DNA of 33,735 nucleotides from Deinococcus aquatilis DSM 23025 (GCF_000378445.1 NZ_KB899710.1:60517-94251); one strand, 5' to 3'; positions 1 through 10,959 are shown, numbered from the stretch's first letter. Notes: generated from the sequence alone by a model not told the origin. Program-made: numbers and translations.

Positions 1-55
1 CGTGGATCGTGGATCGTGGATCGTGGATCGTGGATCGTGGATCGTGGATCGTGGA
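1..55. repeat. Heptanucleotide tandem repeat (CGTGGAT)n at window edge
   Basis: Seven perfect head-to-tail copies of CGTGGAT (1-49) are followed by a six-base partial copy. The array touches the left edge, so its true length is unknown. The unit is not a multiple of three, and no gene upstream can be seen. It lies about 120 bases before the PLP enzyme start. A simple slippage repeat is the plain reading. Confidence 0.9.
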
Positions 56-165
56 GATGTGAAATGAATCTCTAGGCTTGCTTCCAAAGTTCAAAGCCAG
101 AAGCTCGGATCCTTCTTTCCGCCCACGCTTTGCCCACGTTCTACGATCCACCTCCCACAATCCCC

Positions 166-171
166 TATCCT
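166..171 (+). promoter_or_regulatory. Leaderless-type -10 element TATCCT
   Basis: TATCCT fits TANNNT and ends six bases before the ATG at 178. No Shine-Dalgarno sequence lies between. Transcription would start at or next to the A of the ATG. No convincing -35 box is seen 16-18 bases upstream. Confidence 0.5.
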
Positions 172-177
172 CTGCCC

Positions 178-1386
178 ATGACCGACCCCGCGCCATCGCC
201 TGCCCCCCATCCCACCTACGACCCCACCACGCTGGCTGCGCGGGCGGGTGAGGTGGCGCGGCCCAACGGCTCTGCGGCGCTGGTGGAACCGATTTACCAG
301 TCCACCGTCTACGCCTACCCCGATCTGGAGGCGCTGGAAGCAGCCATGAGCGGTGCCCAGCCCAGCGCGTTTTACTACCGCAACGGCACGCCCAACGGGG
401 CCACGCTGGAGCGGGCGCTGGCGATGTTGGAAGACACCGAGGCGGCATTGGTGGCGGCCAGCGGCATGGCGGCCATCAGCTCGGCGTTCCTGGGCGTGCT
501 CAAAACGGGCGACCATGTGATTACTGACGCCCGCGTGTACGGCGTCACCTACGCGCTGCTGGCCGAAGAATTCCCGCGTCTGGGCATTGCGGTGTCGTTT
601 GTGGATGCCTGCAATCTGGAGGAAGTCGAGGCGGCTTTCCGCCCCGAAACACGGTTGGTGCACGTGGAAAGCCTGACCAATCCTCTGATGACGGTGCCCG
701 ATGTCCCTGCTCTGGCGCGGCTGGCGCACGCACGCGGCGCACTGCTGAGTGTGGACAATACTTTTGCCAGTCCCGCTGTGTTCCGGCCTGCCCAGCACGG
801 CGCAGACCTGATCACGCACAGCGTCAGCAAATACCTCAGCGGGCACAGCAACGCGATGGGCGGGGTGGTGTGTGGCCGCGCCGATCTGGTGGCCCTGGCC
901 CGCACCCGGTTGCTGCGCTACGGCGGCAGCATGAGCGCATTCGATGCCTGGATGACCCTGCAAGGTCTGAAGACCCTGGGTCTGCGGATGCGTGCCCACA
1001 GCGGCAACGCGCAGGCTGTGGCCGATGTGCTGGTCAACCATCCCCGTGTGCGGGCGGTGTATCACCCCGGCCTGTCGGATCACCCCCAGTTTCATCTGGC
1101 AATGGACCTGTACCCCAACGGCTTTGGCGGCATGCTGAGTGCCGATATAGACGACGCTCCGGCCTTCGTACGCTCCCTGGCGGGCCGGATTCCGCTGGCC
1201 CCCAGCCTGGCCGACGTGATCTCGACCCTGTCGTGGCCGTGGGGTACCTCCCACCGCGCCCTGCCCGAACCCGAACGCCGCCGCCTCGGCATTACGCCCA
1301 ATCTGCTGCGCCTGAGCATCGGCATCGAAGACATCAGCGACCTGTTGGGCGACCTCGAATTTGCGCTGGATGGGGGAGAGGCGTAA
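178..1386 (+). CDS. Cys/Met-metabolism PLP-dependent enzyme (cystathionine synthase/lyase family)
   Basis: This 402-residue protein belongs to the trans-sulfuration family of PLP enzymes: cystathionine gamma-synthase, cystathionine lyases, methionine gamma-lyase and O-acetylhomoserine sulfhydrylase. The PLP lysine is K218 in [11 protein letters not shown]. The cofactor-nitrogen aspartate is D193 in VDNTFASP, and the SGMAAI segment near residue 95 is typical. The position that is Cys in classical methionine gamma-lyase (YGCTY) is Val123 here (YGVTY). This argues against that activity but does not fix the substrate. A TTG in frame at 130 exists, but the ATG at 178 with TATCCT just upstream is preferred, because the extra residues are proline-rich and unlike the family. 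The gene ends in TAA, directly abutting or overlapping the DUF99 frame. The exact reaction is unresolved. Confidence 0.9.
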   Translation: MTDPAPSPAPHPTYDPTTLAARAGEVARPNGSAALVEPIYQSTVYAYPDLEALEAAMSGAQPSAFYYRNGTPNGATLERALAMLEDTEAALVAASGMAAISSAFLGVLKTGDHVITDARVYGVTYALLAEEFPRLGIAVSFVDACNLEEVEAAFRPETRLVHVESLTNPLMTVPDVPALARLAHARGALLSVDNTFASPAVFRPAQHGADLITHSVSKYLSGHSNAMGGVVCGRADLVALARTRLLRYGGSMSAFDAWMTLQGLKTLGLRMRAHSGNAQAVADVLVNHPRVRAVYHPGLSDHPQFHLAMDLYPNGFGGMLSADIDDAPAFVRSLAGRIPLAPSLADVISTLSWPWGTSHRALPEPERRRLGITPNLLRLSIGIEDISDLLGDLEFALDGGEA

Positions 1387-1949
1387 GACAGTTTTCGCAC
1401 GCCATAGGCTTCGATGACGCTCCGTTTGAGCGTGCCCACCGGGGGGACGTGGCTGTGTTCGGCACGGTGTTCGCCCGCCGGGAACTGCACGCCGTGGTCA
1501 GTGGGCGGGTGCGGCGCGATGGGCGCAACAGCACCTCCGAACTGGCGCGGCTGGTGGCAGTCAGTGGCGCAGCCGAACACCTGCACCTCATCTTGCTTCA
1601 GGGTGTGGCGTTGGCCGGATTCAACGTGATAGACGCGTCCACGCTGCACGCCCTCACCGGACTTCCTGTGTTGATCGTGGCCCGCAGACCACCCGATCTG
1701 CCCCGAATTCGCGCCGCCCTGCTGACCCAGGTGCCGGGGGGCGCACGTAAATGGCGACTGATCGAAACCCTGGGGCCGATGGAAGCCTGCCGGGGCGTGC
1801 AGGTGCAGCGCGTGGGCCTGAGCCTGCCGGAAGCCGAAGCTGCGTTGGGGGCGCTGACCTTTACGGGCCATATTCCCGAACCGCTGCGGGCCGCGCACCT
1901 CATCGCGGGCGGGGTGACGCGGGGTAGCAGCAGCGGGCAACGCGTCTAG
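1383..1949 (+). CDS. DUF99 family protein lacking a canonical start codon
   Basis: From 1383 the frame encodes about 188 residues that look like a full DUF99 protein. The conserved GFDDAPF block is near residue 10, followed by VFGTVF, a [13 protein letters not shown] segment, TGLPVLIV and a C-terminal helical part. DUF99 has been related to endonuclease V, and from memory deoxyuridine-endonuclease activity has been reported for members, so a role in repairing deaminated DNA is possible. The codon where homologues would start is GTA (1383-1385), preceded four bases away by a GGGGGAG ribosome-binding match. No ATG, GTG or TTG lies in frame nearby. The next start is GTG 1449, which would remove the conserved block. 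One base, G for A at 1385, would restore a GTG start overlapping a TGA stop. It may be a mutated gene, a non-standard start, or a sequence error. Confidence 0.75.
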   Translation, partial: VRQFSHAIGFDDAPFERAHRGDVAVFGTVFARRELHAVVSGRVRRDGRNSTSELARLVAVSGAAEHLHLILLQGVALAGFNVIDASTLHALTGLPVLIVARRPPDLPRIRAALLTQVPGGARKWRLIETLGPMEACRGVQVQRVGLSLPEAEAALGALTFTGHIPEPLRAAHLIAGGVTRGSSSGQRV

Positions 1950-2269
1950 GACCACACATCCAGGAAGGCGGCTGTGGGCAGGCAGGGGGCCGCGCAGAAT
2001 CTTCAACAAGTCCAGTACAGGAAGCTTTGCCCTTCGCTTCCTGTGCAATTTGAACCATCTGCTAAGCCCGGAGAGACACTGGACTGTGTTGCCGCCTCAT
2101 GCCAAAAATCATTCAAGTTCATTATCAGAACCCTCTGTCAGTAAAGAGAAGCTCAAGTTGTGTTTAAGCTTGACCTTCGTCTGTGTCTTCCAGGACGTGA
2201 CTTAATCTAGTCTTTATTTTCCATAGAATTCACCCATATCTGACAGCAGGCTCTTAATCTGCGTGGTGA
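1950..2269. other. Intergenic stretch with an 8-bp hairpin
   Basis: No gene is visible in these 320 bases. A perfect inverted repeat, CAGGAAGC (2018-2025) and GCTTCCTG (2036-2043), could fold with a ten-base loop. It is not followed by a T run, so it is not a standard terminator. A TAATCT element at 2255-2260 lies nine bases before the next ATG and may be its -10 box. A TTGACC at 2170-2175 has no matching -10 at the usual distance. The second half is AT-richer than the flanking genes. Confidence 0.55.
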
Positions 2270-3955
2270 ATGAAAACCAATCTCATGTTGATCGGCGCGG
2301 CCCTTACTCTGTCTTCCTGCAGTCTGCTCAGTCGTCCTGCGGAGCCTGTCAGTGTTACGGTCGTCGGCCTGAACGATTTTCACGGCAACCTGGAAGCTAC
2401 CTCGTTCGCGGGCGTCAAGATTCCTGATCCTGCCGACGCCACCAAAACCGTGAGCCTGCGGGCAGGCGGCATCGAGGCCATCGGCGGCTATCTGGCGCAG
2501 GAGCGGGCCAAAAATGCCAACCTCGTGTTTGTGGGCGCAGGCGACCTGATCGGTGCCAGCCCCGTGACCAGCAGCCTGCTGCGCGACGAACCCAGCGTGT
2601 TGGCCCTCAGCCGCCTCGGCATGAAGGCCAGCTCTCTGGGCAACCACGAATTCGATCAGGGCCTCAAGGAACTGATGCGGATGCAAAATGGCGGCTGTGA
2701 CAGCAACGACGCGGCCAAGGCCTGTAAGTTCGAGAACCCCTACCCCGGTGCGGGATTCAAGTGGATCGGCTCCAACGTCGTAGACAAGACCACCGGCCAG
2801 CCTGCCTTTTCTCCTACTTACGTCGAAAATGTGGGCGGCGCAAAAATTGGCTTTATCGGTGCGGTGCTTAAGGGCACCCCCGAGATCGTCAGCCCGGACG
2901 GCATTACCACGCTGAACTTTCTGGATGAAGCCAGCAGCATCAACAAGTACGTGCCTGCCCTGAAAAAGCAGAATGTAGACGCCATTATCGTGCTGATCCA
3001 TCAGGGCGGCACGGCCACCGACGGCTTTGCCCAGCCTGCCTGCGGTACCCTGACCGGCCCTATCGTGGACATCGTGAACAAGCTTGATCCGGCCATCAGC
3101 GCGGTGGTCAGCGGGCACACCCACCAGGGCTACAACTGCGTGGTCGGTGGCCGCCCCGTGATTCAGGGCGACTTTTACGGCCATCTGCTTCAGCGCCTTG
3201 ACCTGACCGTGGACAAGGCCAACCACAAACTCCTGAGCATTCAGGCCGCCAACGTGGTCATGGATACGCGCACGCTGCCCAAAGACGCAGGCATGACTGC
3301 CCTGTTGACCAAAGCCAAGAGCCTCACCGACGCCGTGAAGTTGACGCCCGTGGGCACGCTGGCGACTGCCTCTATCAGCCGCACCGCCAACGCTGCCGGA
3401 GAGAGTGCCCTCGGTGCCGTGATTGCCGATTCGCAACTGGCCGCCACCAAAGACCGGGGAACCGTGATCGCCTTCATGAACCCCGGCGGCGTCCGTGCCG
3501 ACCTGACTGCCAGCGCCGCAGGCAACACCGCCACCTTTGGCGACATCTACGCCGTGCAGCCCTTCGGCAACACCCTGACGGTTCTCGATCTGACGGGCGC
3601 ACAGATCAAGACCCTGCTGGAGCAGCAGTTCGACAACCCTCAGGCCGGAAGCAACCGCATCTTGCAGGTCAGCAGCGGCTTCAGCTACAGCTACGATTCC
3701 ACCGCCGCCGCCGGAAGCCGTGTGGACGCCAGCAGCATCAAGCTGAACGGCGAGACTCTTGATCCCGCCAAGTCCTACCGCGTGGTTGCCAACGCCTTCC
3801 TGGGTGCGGGCGGCGATTCCTTCCTTGCCTTCAAGGGCGGCACCAATGTTCTTCAGTTGCCCAATCTGGTGGACGTGGACGCCTTCGCCGCGTACCTGAA
3901 AGCCAATCCTGCTCTGGCAGGCGGGGCACAGAACCGGATTACCAAAACCAAGTAA
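2270..3955 (+). CDS. Bifunctional metallophosphatase/5'-nucleotidase lipoprotein
   Basis: This is a 561-residue exported enzyme of the UshA/5'-nucleotidase type, which hydrolyses extracellular nucleotides or nucleotide sugars so that nucleosides can be recovered. The N-terminus is a lipoprotein signal with lipobox LSSC, lipidation at Cys17. Metal-site motifs of the calcineurin-like domain are in order: NDFHGN (D36, H38), GAGDLIG (D92), LGNHEFD (N125, H126), VLIHQGG near residue 244 and GHTHQG (282-287). The C-terminal substrate domain shows [15 protein letters not shown] and a final GAGGDSF, the last typical of the nucleoside-binding half. Length is normal for the family. The start is fixed by the signal peptide. 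It stands alone, with gaps on both sides. Confidence 0.93.
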   Translation: MKTNLMLIGAALTLSSCSLLSRPAEPVSVTVVGLNDFHGNLEATSFAGVKIPDPADATKTVSLRAGGIEAIGGYLAQERAKNANLVFVGAGDLIGASPVTSSLLRDEPSVLALSRLGMKASSLGNHEFDQGLKELMRMQNGGCDSNDAAKACKFENPYPGAGFKWIGSNVVDKTTGQPAFSPTYVENVGGAKIGFIGAVLKGTPEIVSPDGITTLNFLDEASSINKYVPALKKQNVDAIIVLIHQGGTATDGFAQPACGTLTGPIVDIVNKLDPAISAVVSGHTHQGYNCVVGGRPVIQGDFYGHLLQRLDLTVDKANHKLLSIQAANVVMDTRTLPKDAGMTALLTKAKSLTDAVKLTPVGTLATASISRTANAAGESALGAVIADSQLAATKDRGTVIAFMNPGGVRADLTASAAGNTATFGDIYAVQPFGNTLTVLDLTGAQIKTLLEQQFDNPQAGSNRILQVSSGFSYSYDSTAAAGSRVDASSIKLNGETLDPAKSYRVVANAFLGAGGDSFLAFKGGTNVLQLPNLVDVDAFAAYLKANPALAGGAQNRITKTK

Positions 3956-3969
3956 GAGTCAAGGCAGTG

Positions 3970-4005
3970 AGGGGGGCGGGGGCTGATGGCCTTCGCCCTC
4001 CTTTT
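3970..4005 (+). terminator. Probable Rho-independent terminator after the 5'-nucleotidase
   Basis: A G-rich arm (GGGGGGCGGGGGC) can pair imperfectly with GGCCTTCGCCCTCC around a short TGAT-containing loop, followed by TTTT at 4002-4005. It lies 15-50 bases after the stop codon. The pairing has wobble and mismatched positions, so confidence is moderate. Confidence 0.4.
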
Positions 4006-4048
4006 GCCTGGGATGATTGCCTCCCCCAACTCCCTCAAGTTCTCTTCT

Positions 4049-4507
4049 TCACCGCATCAGCCGGGTCAGCGTGCGCCGGAGCGCCTCCAGCACCACCTTG
4101 CTCCTGAGGGCGTCGGCCAGAGCGCGGGTCGCGTGGTGCTCGCTGCCGGTGAGGGCGTCCTGCAAATGCGCCTGCACCACGCTATGCAGGCGGCCCCGCG
4201 TATAGAGCAGGTCTTCCAACAGGTCTTCGGCAGGCAGGCGGGCACGAATTTCACCATCTGGCGTTACGGTCTGTACCAGCGCACGGCCCCGCTCGTCGGT
4301 GGTCAGGACTGCGTGCAGCGGCTTTCCAGCGTGGCGCGTGATCTGTTCGATGGTCGGAATGAGCGACTGGATCAGGTTCACCGCGAGGCTGCGGCCCAGC
4401 AGCAACAGCCGTTCCTGATCGCCGTTCTGAATATGCAGTGTCTGTGCCAGCTGTTGCGCCAGGCGGTCGCCTTCCTGGGTCAGGGCCGCCTGTGGGTCTG
4501 GCGTCAT
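4049..4507 (-). CDS. Hypothetical protein, second gene of a two-gene unit
   Basis: I do not recognise this 152-residue protein. It has no signal peptide or membrane segment. It is rich in Leu, Arg, Ala and Gln and looks largely helical, with a charged C-terminus (ALRRTLTRLMR). The ATG at 4507 overlaps the stop codon of the upstream gene in an ATGA arrangement (4504-4507), which points to translational coupling and a shared transcript. The central part (HAVLTTDERGRALVQTVTPD) resembles a beta hairpin. The partner gene is also of unknown function. The pair lies convergent to the 5'-nucleotidase and divergent from the phosphorylase gene. Confidence 0.75.
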   Translation of the reverse strand: MTPDPQAALTQEGDRLAQQLAQTLHIQNGDQERLLLLGRSLAVNLIQSLIPTIEQITRHAGKPLHAVLTTDERGRALVQTVTPDGEIRARLPAEDLLEDLLYTRGRLHSVVQAHLQDALTGSEHHATRALADALRSKVVLEALRRTLTRLMR

Positions 4508-4908
4508 ATGCTCACCAACTCTGCTGGGTCTGGCGGTTGTGTCTCCAGCGATTGTGTTTCCTGGGTCTGTGTGTCCAGCAGCAGCGGCCCCAGCAGATTG
4601 CGAATAAACGTCTCGCCTTCTTCCCGCGTGGCGACGACCCGCACGGGCAACAGATGGGGCGTCTGCGGCGGCCCGGTGTGTATGAGTCCCGTGTGTATAG
4701 GTCCAGTCTGTACCACTCCGGGCTGCAACTTGGGGTCATTGAAAAATACGGTGACCTCGAACGCACCGGTGGCTTCGTAGCGGGCTTCCAGCAGATCGGC
4801 GCTGCGGGGTATGCCCACCGGCTGAAGCTGCGCCCGCACCATCAGGCCTGCCAGATGATCCAGATTCAACCACACGCTCTCCCCCTCGACTTTTAGAAAA
4901 CGTGGCAT
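4504..4908 (-). CDS. Hypothetical protein with two pentapeptide repeat patches
   Basis: This 134-residue protein is of unknown function. The start ATG at 4908 (MPRFLKVEGESVWLNL) is preferred over an in-frame ATG at 5094, because TACTTT lies seven bases upstream of 4908, as for a leaderless transcript, and the extension looks non-protein-like. The first 60 residues look globular. They are followed by two low-complexity patches encoded by 15-bp repeats: units of the type xxTGx (around residues 65-80) and units ending in TQ (around residues 112-124). No signal peptide or membrane segment is present. Its stop overlaps the start of the 152-residue gene downstream, so the two are probably cotranslated. 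Confidence 0.75.
   Translation of the reverse strand: MPRFLKVEGESVWLNLDHLAGLMVRAQLQPVGIPRSADLLEARYEATGAFEVTVFFNDPKLQPGVVQTGPIHTGLIHTGPPQTPHLLPVRVVATREEGETFIRNLLGPLLLDTQTQETQSLETQPPDPAELVSI
4537..4581. repeat. Three degenerate 15-bp direct repeats in coding sequence
   Basis: Three consecutive 15-bp units beginning TTGTGT, TTGTGT and CTGTGT (4537, 4552, 4567) share the pattern TTGTGTxTCCxG. On the coding (reverse) strand each encodes a pentad ending in Thr-Gln. The reading frame is kept because the unit is a multiple of three. Confidence 0.7.
4676..4720. repeat. Second set of three 15-bp direct repeats in the same gene
   Basis: Units at 4676, 4691 and 4706 start GTGTGTAT, GTGTGTAT and GTCTGTAC. 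On the reverse strand they encode Pro/Gly-rich pentads of the form xxTGx. The unit length matches the repeat at 4537-4581, but the encoded pentads differ. Confidence 0.75.
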
Positions 4909-4915
4909 CAGGCTC

Positions 4916-4921
4916 AAAGTA
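4916..4921 (-). promoter_or_regulatory. Leaderless-type -10 element TACTTT
   Basis: On the reverse strand TACTTT ends seven bases before the ATG at 4908, with no Shine-Dalgarno sequence between. It supports that start over the longer frame. Confidence 0.45.
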
Positions 4922-5079
4922 CCAAAAAGGGGTCTGACAAAACGCCGACAGCGTGCCAGATGATGATCATGCTCCTGACCAGTCCGGTCTGCGCTTGAAA
5001 GGTTCGGGTCTCTGTTCAGCGGCGCGGTCGGGAGAGAGGCCGTGAGGCCAAATGCACCGGGGGCTAGCGGAATCATTAT

Positions 5080-5095
5080 TGTGAAGGTCTTCACA
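5080..5095. promoter_or_regulatory. Candidate operator, 16-bp palindrome
   Basis: TGTGAAGGTCTTCACA is a perfect inverted repeat (TGTGAAG and CTTCACA around a GT centre). It lies about 115 bases before the phosphorylase start and 170 bases before the reverse-strand pair. No T run follows, so an operator is a better reading than a terminator. The regulator is unknown. Confidence 0.4.
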
Positions 5096-5195
5096 TCTTT
5101 TCTGGCCCCTCATAGAGGCATACATGTCTGGACAGCGGGTATTTTGTACGTCTGGTACGGGCTTTGGCAAAACAGGCAAATAGGCAGGAATGGTG

Positions 5196-5201
5196 TAAGC
5201 T
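5196..5201 (+). promoter_or_regulatory. Leaderless-type -10 element TAAGCT
   Basis: TAAGCT fits TANNNT and ends eight bases before ATG 5210. A weak -35 (CAGGCA, 5173-5178) lies 17 bases upstream. No Shine-Dalgarno sequence precedes the ATG. Confidence 0.5.
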
Positions 5202-5209
5202 CAGAGTGT

Positions 5210-7726
<2,517 letters not shown>

Positions 7727-7820
7727 GCTGAGGACCAAAGAGAGGAGGTCGTTGATCCCGGCCTAGCCGGGCAAAACGGCTTCCTTGCAGGAGCGCATTC
7801 AAGAAACTGGAGTACTGAAG

Positions 7821-7858
7821 AACTGGAGCAGCGGGCAAACTGGCCTGCCGCTCCAGTT
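7821..7858 (+). terminator. Long imperfect hairpin after glgP
   Basis: AACTGGAGCAGCGGGC (7821-7836) pairs with GCCTGCCGCTCCAGTT (7843-7858) with two mismatches. A TTCTGTT tract follows. It is a likely first terminator for glgP. Confidence 0.5.
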
Positions 7859-7924
7859 TCTGTTGGCTTCAGCCTCGTGGCTTACAGGAAGATGCACCGA
7901 GGTGAGAGCACTTCCGACAAATTT

Positions 7925-7962
7925 AAGGTGGGCCGGAGATTTGCACTCCGGCCCACCTTTTT
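7925..7962 (+). terminator. Strong Rho-independent terminator
   Basis: AAGGTGGGCCGGAG (7925-7938) and CTCCGGCCCACCTT (7946-7959) form a perfect 14-bp stem with a seven-base loop, followed by a T run to 7962. The reverse strand also has AT-rich flanks, so it may serve both convergent genes. Confidence 0.85.
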
Positions 7963-8040
7963 CATTGCTTTTTTTCCCGGCACAGGTTCTCTGTACCGTA
8001 TGGATTCCGTACACAGTCCCAAGAACACAAGCCCAAGAAC

Positions 8041-9402
8041 TCAGTCCCCGGAACTCAGGCTCCGTTCGGGCTGGTCTGAGGTGTGGTGGGTCGGATGATG
8101 CGGCTTGACGCTGACATGCGGCATCGGCGTTGGCTCCTGCTCTACGTAGCGCGTGCCCTTGAACCACGTGTTCTGGCGTCTTAGATAGTTGGAGTAGGCC
8201 AGCGGCAGGCTGAACAGCAGGGCCACCCCGTAGACCGGCAGGCTGATCAGCGTGTAGGGGATGCTCCACCAGGAGAGGCCCTTTTCGTTGCGGAAACGCA
8301 CGGCCCAGTTCAGTTGAATCAGCAGCGGCACGACGGTCAGGATGACGCCCATCCAGTCGGGCAGCATCAGTCCCTGCCCGCCGAATATGCGGCGGAAAGA
8401 TTGAGTGGCGATATTCAGAATCAGGACGATGTTCAGCCAGGGCGACAGGATGAAGTAGGTAAAGTCCAGCCGCGTGATCGGGCTTGCCCCCGACCTCCAC
8501 AGGCGCGTCAGGTAAGGCAGACACTGTAACGCGCCCTGTGTCCAGCGGGCGCGTTGCTTGATGAAGGCGCGGGGATCGAGGATGCCCTGCTGCATGATGT
8601 GGGCAGGCAGCAGCGCCACTTTGTGTCTGGGGCTGTCCAGCACAATTTCCATGACGCTGCCGAAGTCTTCCAGCAACACGTCGGGCCAGGGGGTGTTGCC
8701 CTGCGCGAGCTGATGGTCAAGGTAGCTGAGGCGCATGCACTGGCCGTTGCCCGTCAGCGAGGCCACGCCGCCACTGGCCCGCAACCGCTGAATATGACCC
8801 ACGATAAAGGTTTCCAGATCCTGCTGGAAAATCAGCATCTTGGAGATCACGCCCCGCACGCCGCCTTCTGTGACCTCCACGGGGCGAAAACGCATCCAGC
8901 CCTGTGCGGCCATTACATCTGGGTTCTGAAAGGCTCCGCGAACCTGGGGGGCAAAATCGCTGCTGACCCGGCCATCGGCATCGAGGACCACGACCACATG
9001 CTGGCTGAGATCCTGATCTGCCAGCCACGGCGACTGCAACAACCGCGCCACTGCCCAGTTCAGGGCGCGGCCTTTGTTCTGCTGTGCTTCGGGAGCCACC
9101 CGCTGAAGCAGGGTAATCATCGGGTCTCTCTGGCTGTACTGGGTCACGATGGCGGCGGTGGCGTCGGAGCTGGCGTCGTCGATGACCACCACCCGCGCTT
9201 CTGGCACTGTAGAGCGCAGATTTTGCAGGGTCGCCGCAATGACGGCTTCCTCGTTCAGTGCTGGGATCATGAACGTCAGGGCCACGCCTTCCCGCGCAAC
9301 GGGGGGCCGGGGCCGGGGCTTCAGGGCGCTCAGGGTCTGGTGAACCGCGTACATCAAAAACAGCAGCAGTCCAGCAATATCGATCAAATAGAGAGGATTC
9401 AT
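8041..9402 (-). CDS. Membrane glycosyltransferase, family GT2 (processive type)
   Basis: This 453-residue membrane enzyme resembles the GT2 synthases of cellulose, hyaluronan and poly-GlcNAc, and so probably transfers sugars for an extracellular polysaccharide or a glycolipid. One membrane helix at residues 4-24 precedes the catalytic domain: FMIPALNEE (44-52), VVVIDDASSD (71-80), DAD at 141-143, a LLEDF acceptor motif (243-247) and QRARW (283-287), the Q-x-x-R-W motif of processive enzymes. Three or four further helices follow (about 310-415), then a basic, His-rich tail. ATG 9402 (MNPLYLIDIAGLLLF) is preferred to an in-frame ATG at 9480, because GGAG lies nine bases upstream and the extension is not hydrophobic. 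The substrate cannot be read from sequence. No polysaccharide operon surrounds it. Confidence 0.88.
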   Translation of the reverse strand: MNPLYLIDIAGLLLFLMYAVHQTLSALKPRPRPPVAREGVALTFMIPALNEEAVIAATLQNLRSTVPEARVVVIDDASSDATAAIVTQYSQRDPMITLLQRVAPEAQQNKGRALNWAVARLLQSPWLADQDLSQHVVVVLDADGRVSSDFAPQVRGAFQNPDVMAAQGWMRFRPVEVTEGGVRGVISKMLIFQQDLETFIVGHIQRLRASGGVASLTGNGQCMRLSYLDHQLAQGNTPWPDVLLEDFGSVMEIVLDSPRHKVALLPAHIMQQGILDPRAFIKQRARWTQGALQCLPYLTRLWRSGASPITRLDFTYFILSPWLNIVLILNIATQSFRRIFGGQGLMLPDWMGVILTVVPLLIQLNWAVRFRNEKGLSWWSIPYTLISLPVYGVALLFSLPLAYSNYLRRQNTWFKGTRYVEQEPTPMPHVSVKPHHPTHHTSDQPERSLSSGD

Positions 9403-9647
9403 CAAGGCAAACTCCGGGCGAGGCAACACATCGCGGGCACGGCCCACTATCTCAAGTTTGCGGGGCGATGGGTAGGGCAAATGTGGGGGGATTGTGTAAG
9501 GCCGTTGCTGTCCGGCCTGCTTCGGGCAGAGGCTTCATGCAGACGGCGTGATGGGTGGGCCGTCTATCCCTTAGAATGAACTCAGTCCAAATCCATTCTC
9601 CGCCCCTCACGGGCAGCTCGCCCGATTTCATTTCAAGGAGCCTCACC

Positions 9648-10829
9648 ATGCCAGAAGCTGTCATCGTTTCTACGGCCCGCACGCCCATCGGTAAAGCTTA
9701 CCGGGGATATCTTAACGACACCCACGGTTCGGACATCGGCGCACACGCGGTCACGCACGCCGTGCAGCGGGCCGGAATCGACCCTGCCGAAATCGAAGAC
9801 CTGATCTTCGGCGCGGGCAACCCTGAAGGCGCGACCGGAAGTAACATCGCCCGTCAGATCGTGCTTCGCAGCGGCTTTCCGGTGAGCGTGTCGGGCGTAA
9901 CCGTCAACCGCTTTTGCTCCAGCGGTCTGCAAACCATCGCGCTGGCGGCCAATCATGTGATGGCCGGACAGGGTGATGTGTACGTGGCGGGTGGCCTAGA
10001 AAGCATCAGCCTGACCCAGAACGAGCACGCCAACAAATACCGCCTGGTGGGCGAGTGGTTGCAGGAGCACAAGCCCGACATCTATATGCCCATGCTGCAA
10101 ACCGCCGAAGTGGTGGCAAAGCGCTACGGCATCAGCCGCGAGGCACAGGATGAATACGGCCTGCAGAGCCAGCAGCGCACCGCCGCCGCCCAGCGTGAGG
10201 GCCGCTTCGACGCCGAAATCGTGCCCATGACCGCCTCGATGAAGGTGCAGGACAAGGCCACCGGCGAGATTTCCAACCGTGAAGTGACCGTGGCGCAGGA
10301 TGAGGGCAACCGCCCCGAGACCACCCTGGAAGGACTGAGCAAGCTCAAGCCCGTCATCGAGGGCGGCGTGATCACGGCGGGTAACGCCTCGCAGCTCAGC
10401 GACGGCGCGTCGGCCTGCGTGGTCATGAGCGGCGACCTTGCCCGCGAGCGTGGCCTGCAACCGCTGGGGCTGTTCAAGGGCTTTGCCATTCACGGCTGCG
10501 AACCCGATGAAATGGGCATCGGCCCCGTGTTTGCCGTGCCCAAGCTGCTCAAGCGTCACGGCCTGAGCGTTGGCGACATCGACCTGTGGGAGCTGAACGA
10601 GGCTTTTGCGGTGCAGGCGCTGTATTGCCGCGACCAACTCGGCATCGACCCCGAAAAGTACAACGTCAGCGGCGGCAGCATCAGCGTGGGCCACCCCTAC
10701 GGCATGAGCGGCGCACGCCTGACCGGGCACGCTCTCATAGAAGGCAAACGCCGGGGCGCAAAGCATGTGGTCGTGACCATGTGCGTGGGCGGCGGCATGG
10801 GTGCGGCGGGCCTGTTTGAGGTGCTGTAA
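9648..10829 (+). CDS. Acetyl-CoA C-acyltransferase (thiolase)
   Basis: This 393-residue thiolase either cleaves 3-ketoacyl-CoA (beta-oxidation) or condenses two acetyl-CoA units. Catalytic residues are in place: nucleophile Cys90 in [10 protein letters not shown], His349 in [10 protein letters not shown] and Cys379 in [12 protein letters not shown]. The [11 protein letters not shown] block is also typical. ATG 9648 is fixed by AAGGAG at 9635-9640, seven bases upstream, and by the family start [22 protein letters not shown] at 9572-9577 may be its -10 box. This would give a leader of about 70 bases, in contrast with the leaderless genes nearby. It is not beside acyl-CoA dehydrogenase or hydratase genes, so its pathway is not shown by context. 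Confidence 0.94.
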   Translation: MPEAVIVSTARTPIGKAYRGYLNDTHGSDIGAHAVTHAVQRAGIDPAEIEDLIFGAGNPEGATGSNIARQIVLRSGFPVSVSGVTVNRFCSSGLQTIALAANHVMAGQGDVYVAGGLESISLTQNEHANKYRLVGEWLQEHKPDIYMPMLQTAEVVAKRYGISREAQDEYGLQSQQRTAAAQREGRFDAEIVPMTASMKVQDKATGEISNREVTVAQDEGNRPETTLEGLSKLKPVIEGGVITAGNASQLSDGASACVVMSGDLARERGLQPLGLFKGFAIHGCEPDEMGIGPVFAVPKLLKRHGLSVGDIDLWELNEAFAVQALYCRDQLGIDPEKYNVSGGSISVGHPYGMSGARLTGHALIEGKRRGAKHVVVTMCVGGGMGAAGLFEVL

Positions 10830-10851
10830 AGCCTGAACTTCTGAAGATGGT

Positions 10852-10884
10852 GGGCGGGCGGCGATGTGCTTCCCGCCCTCTTTC
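10852..10884 (+). terminator. Probable terminator after the thiolase
   Basis: GGGCGGG (10852-10858) pairs with CCCGCCC (10872-10878) around a 13-base loop, followed by TCTTTCT. It lies about 20 bases past the stop codon. Confidence 0.55.
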
Positions 10885-10959
10885 TGGCTCTGTGTGCGCT
10901 GCCAGAATTCATTGCCAACAGTTTGCAGCCCGAACACAATCATTTAACATCAAACGGTT

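Larger units (their letters stand above)
4909..5209. other. Divergent promoter region between the unknown gene pair and glgP
   Basis: These 301 bases hold no gene I can support. They carry the TACTTT element for the reverse-strand pair (4916-4921), the palindrome at 5080-5095, and the TAAGCT element for the phosphorylase (5196-5201). An in-frame ATG at 5042 would extend the phosphorylase by 56 residues with no family resemblance. Confidence 0.6.
7727..8040. other. Convergent intergenic region with two terminator hairpins
   Basis: This region lies between the end of glgP and the end of the reverse-strand glycosyltransferase. Besides the hairpins listed separately it holds a small CCCGGC-CTA-GCCGGG stem-loop near 7758 and an AGAGGAGGT match to the anti-Shine-Dalgarno sequence near 7741, with no usable ORF behind it. 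I see no gene here. Confidence 0.6.

Noticed and set aside
1..55. CRISPR array
   Set aside because: The units are seven bases long with no spacers, and no cas genes are present.
91..1254. Long reverse-strand ORF of 387 codons
   Set aside because: It mirrors the PLP enzyme codon for codon, is rich in His, Gln, Gly and Arg as antisense frames in GC-rich genes are, and shows no family motif.
870..1382. Upstream extension of the DUF99 frame from GTG 870
   Set aside because: It would overlap the PLP gene by over 500 bases and has no DUF99 likeness. The real protein begins near 1383.
178..1386. Specific call of methionine gamma-lyase
   Set aside because: The active-site cysteine typical of that enzyme is a valine here, so only the family level is supported.
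7741..7765. Small gene after the AGGAGGT match downstream of glgP
   Set aside because: The only frame behind it is three codons long (TTG to TAG), so it is probably a chance anti-Shine-Dalgarno match.
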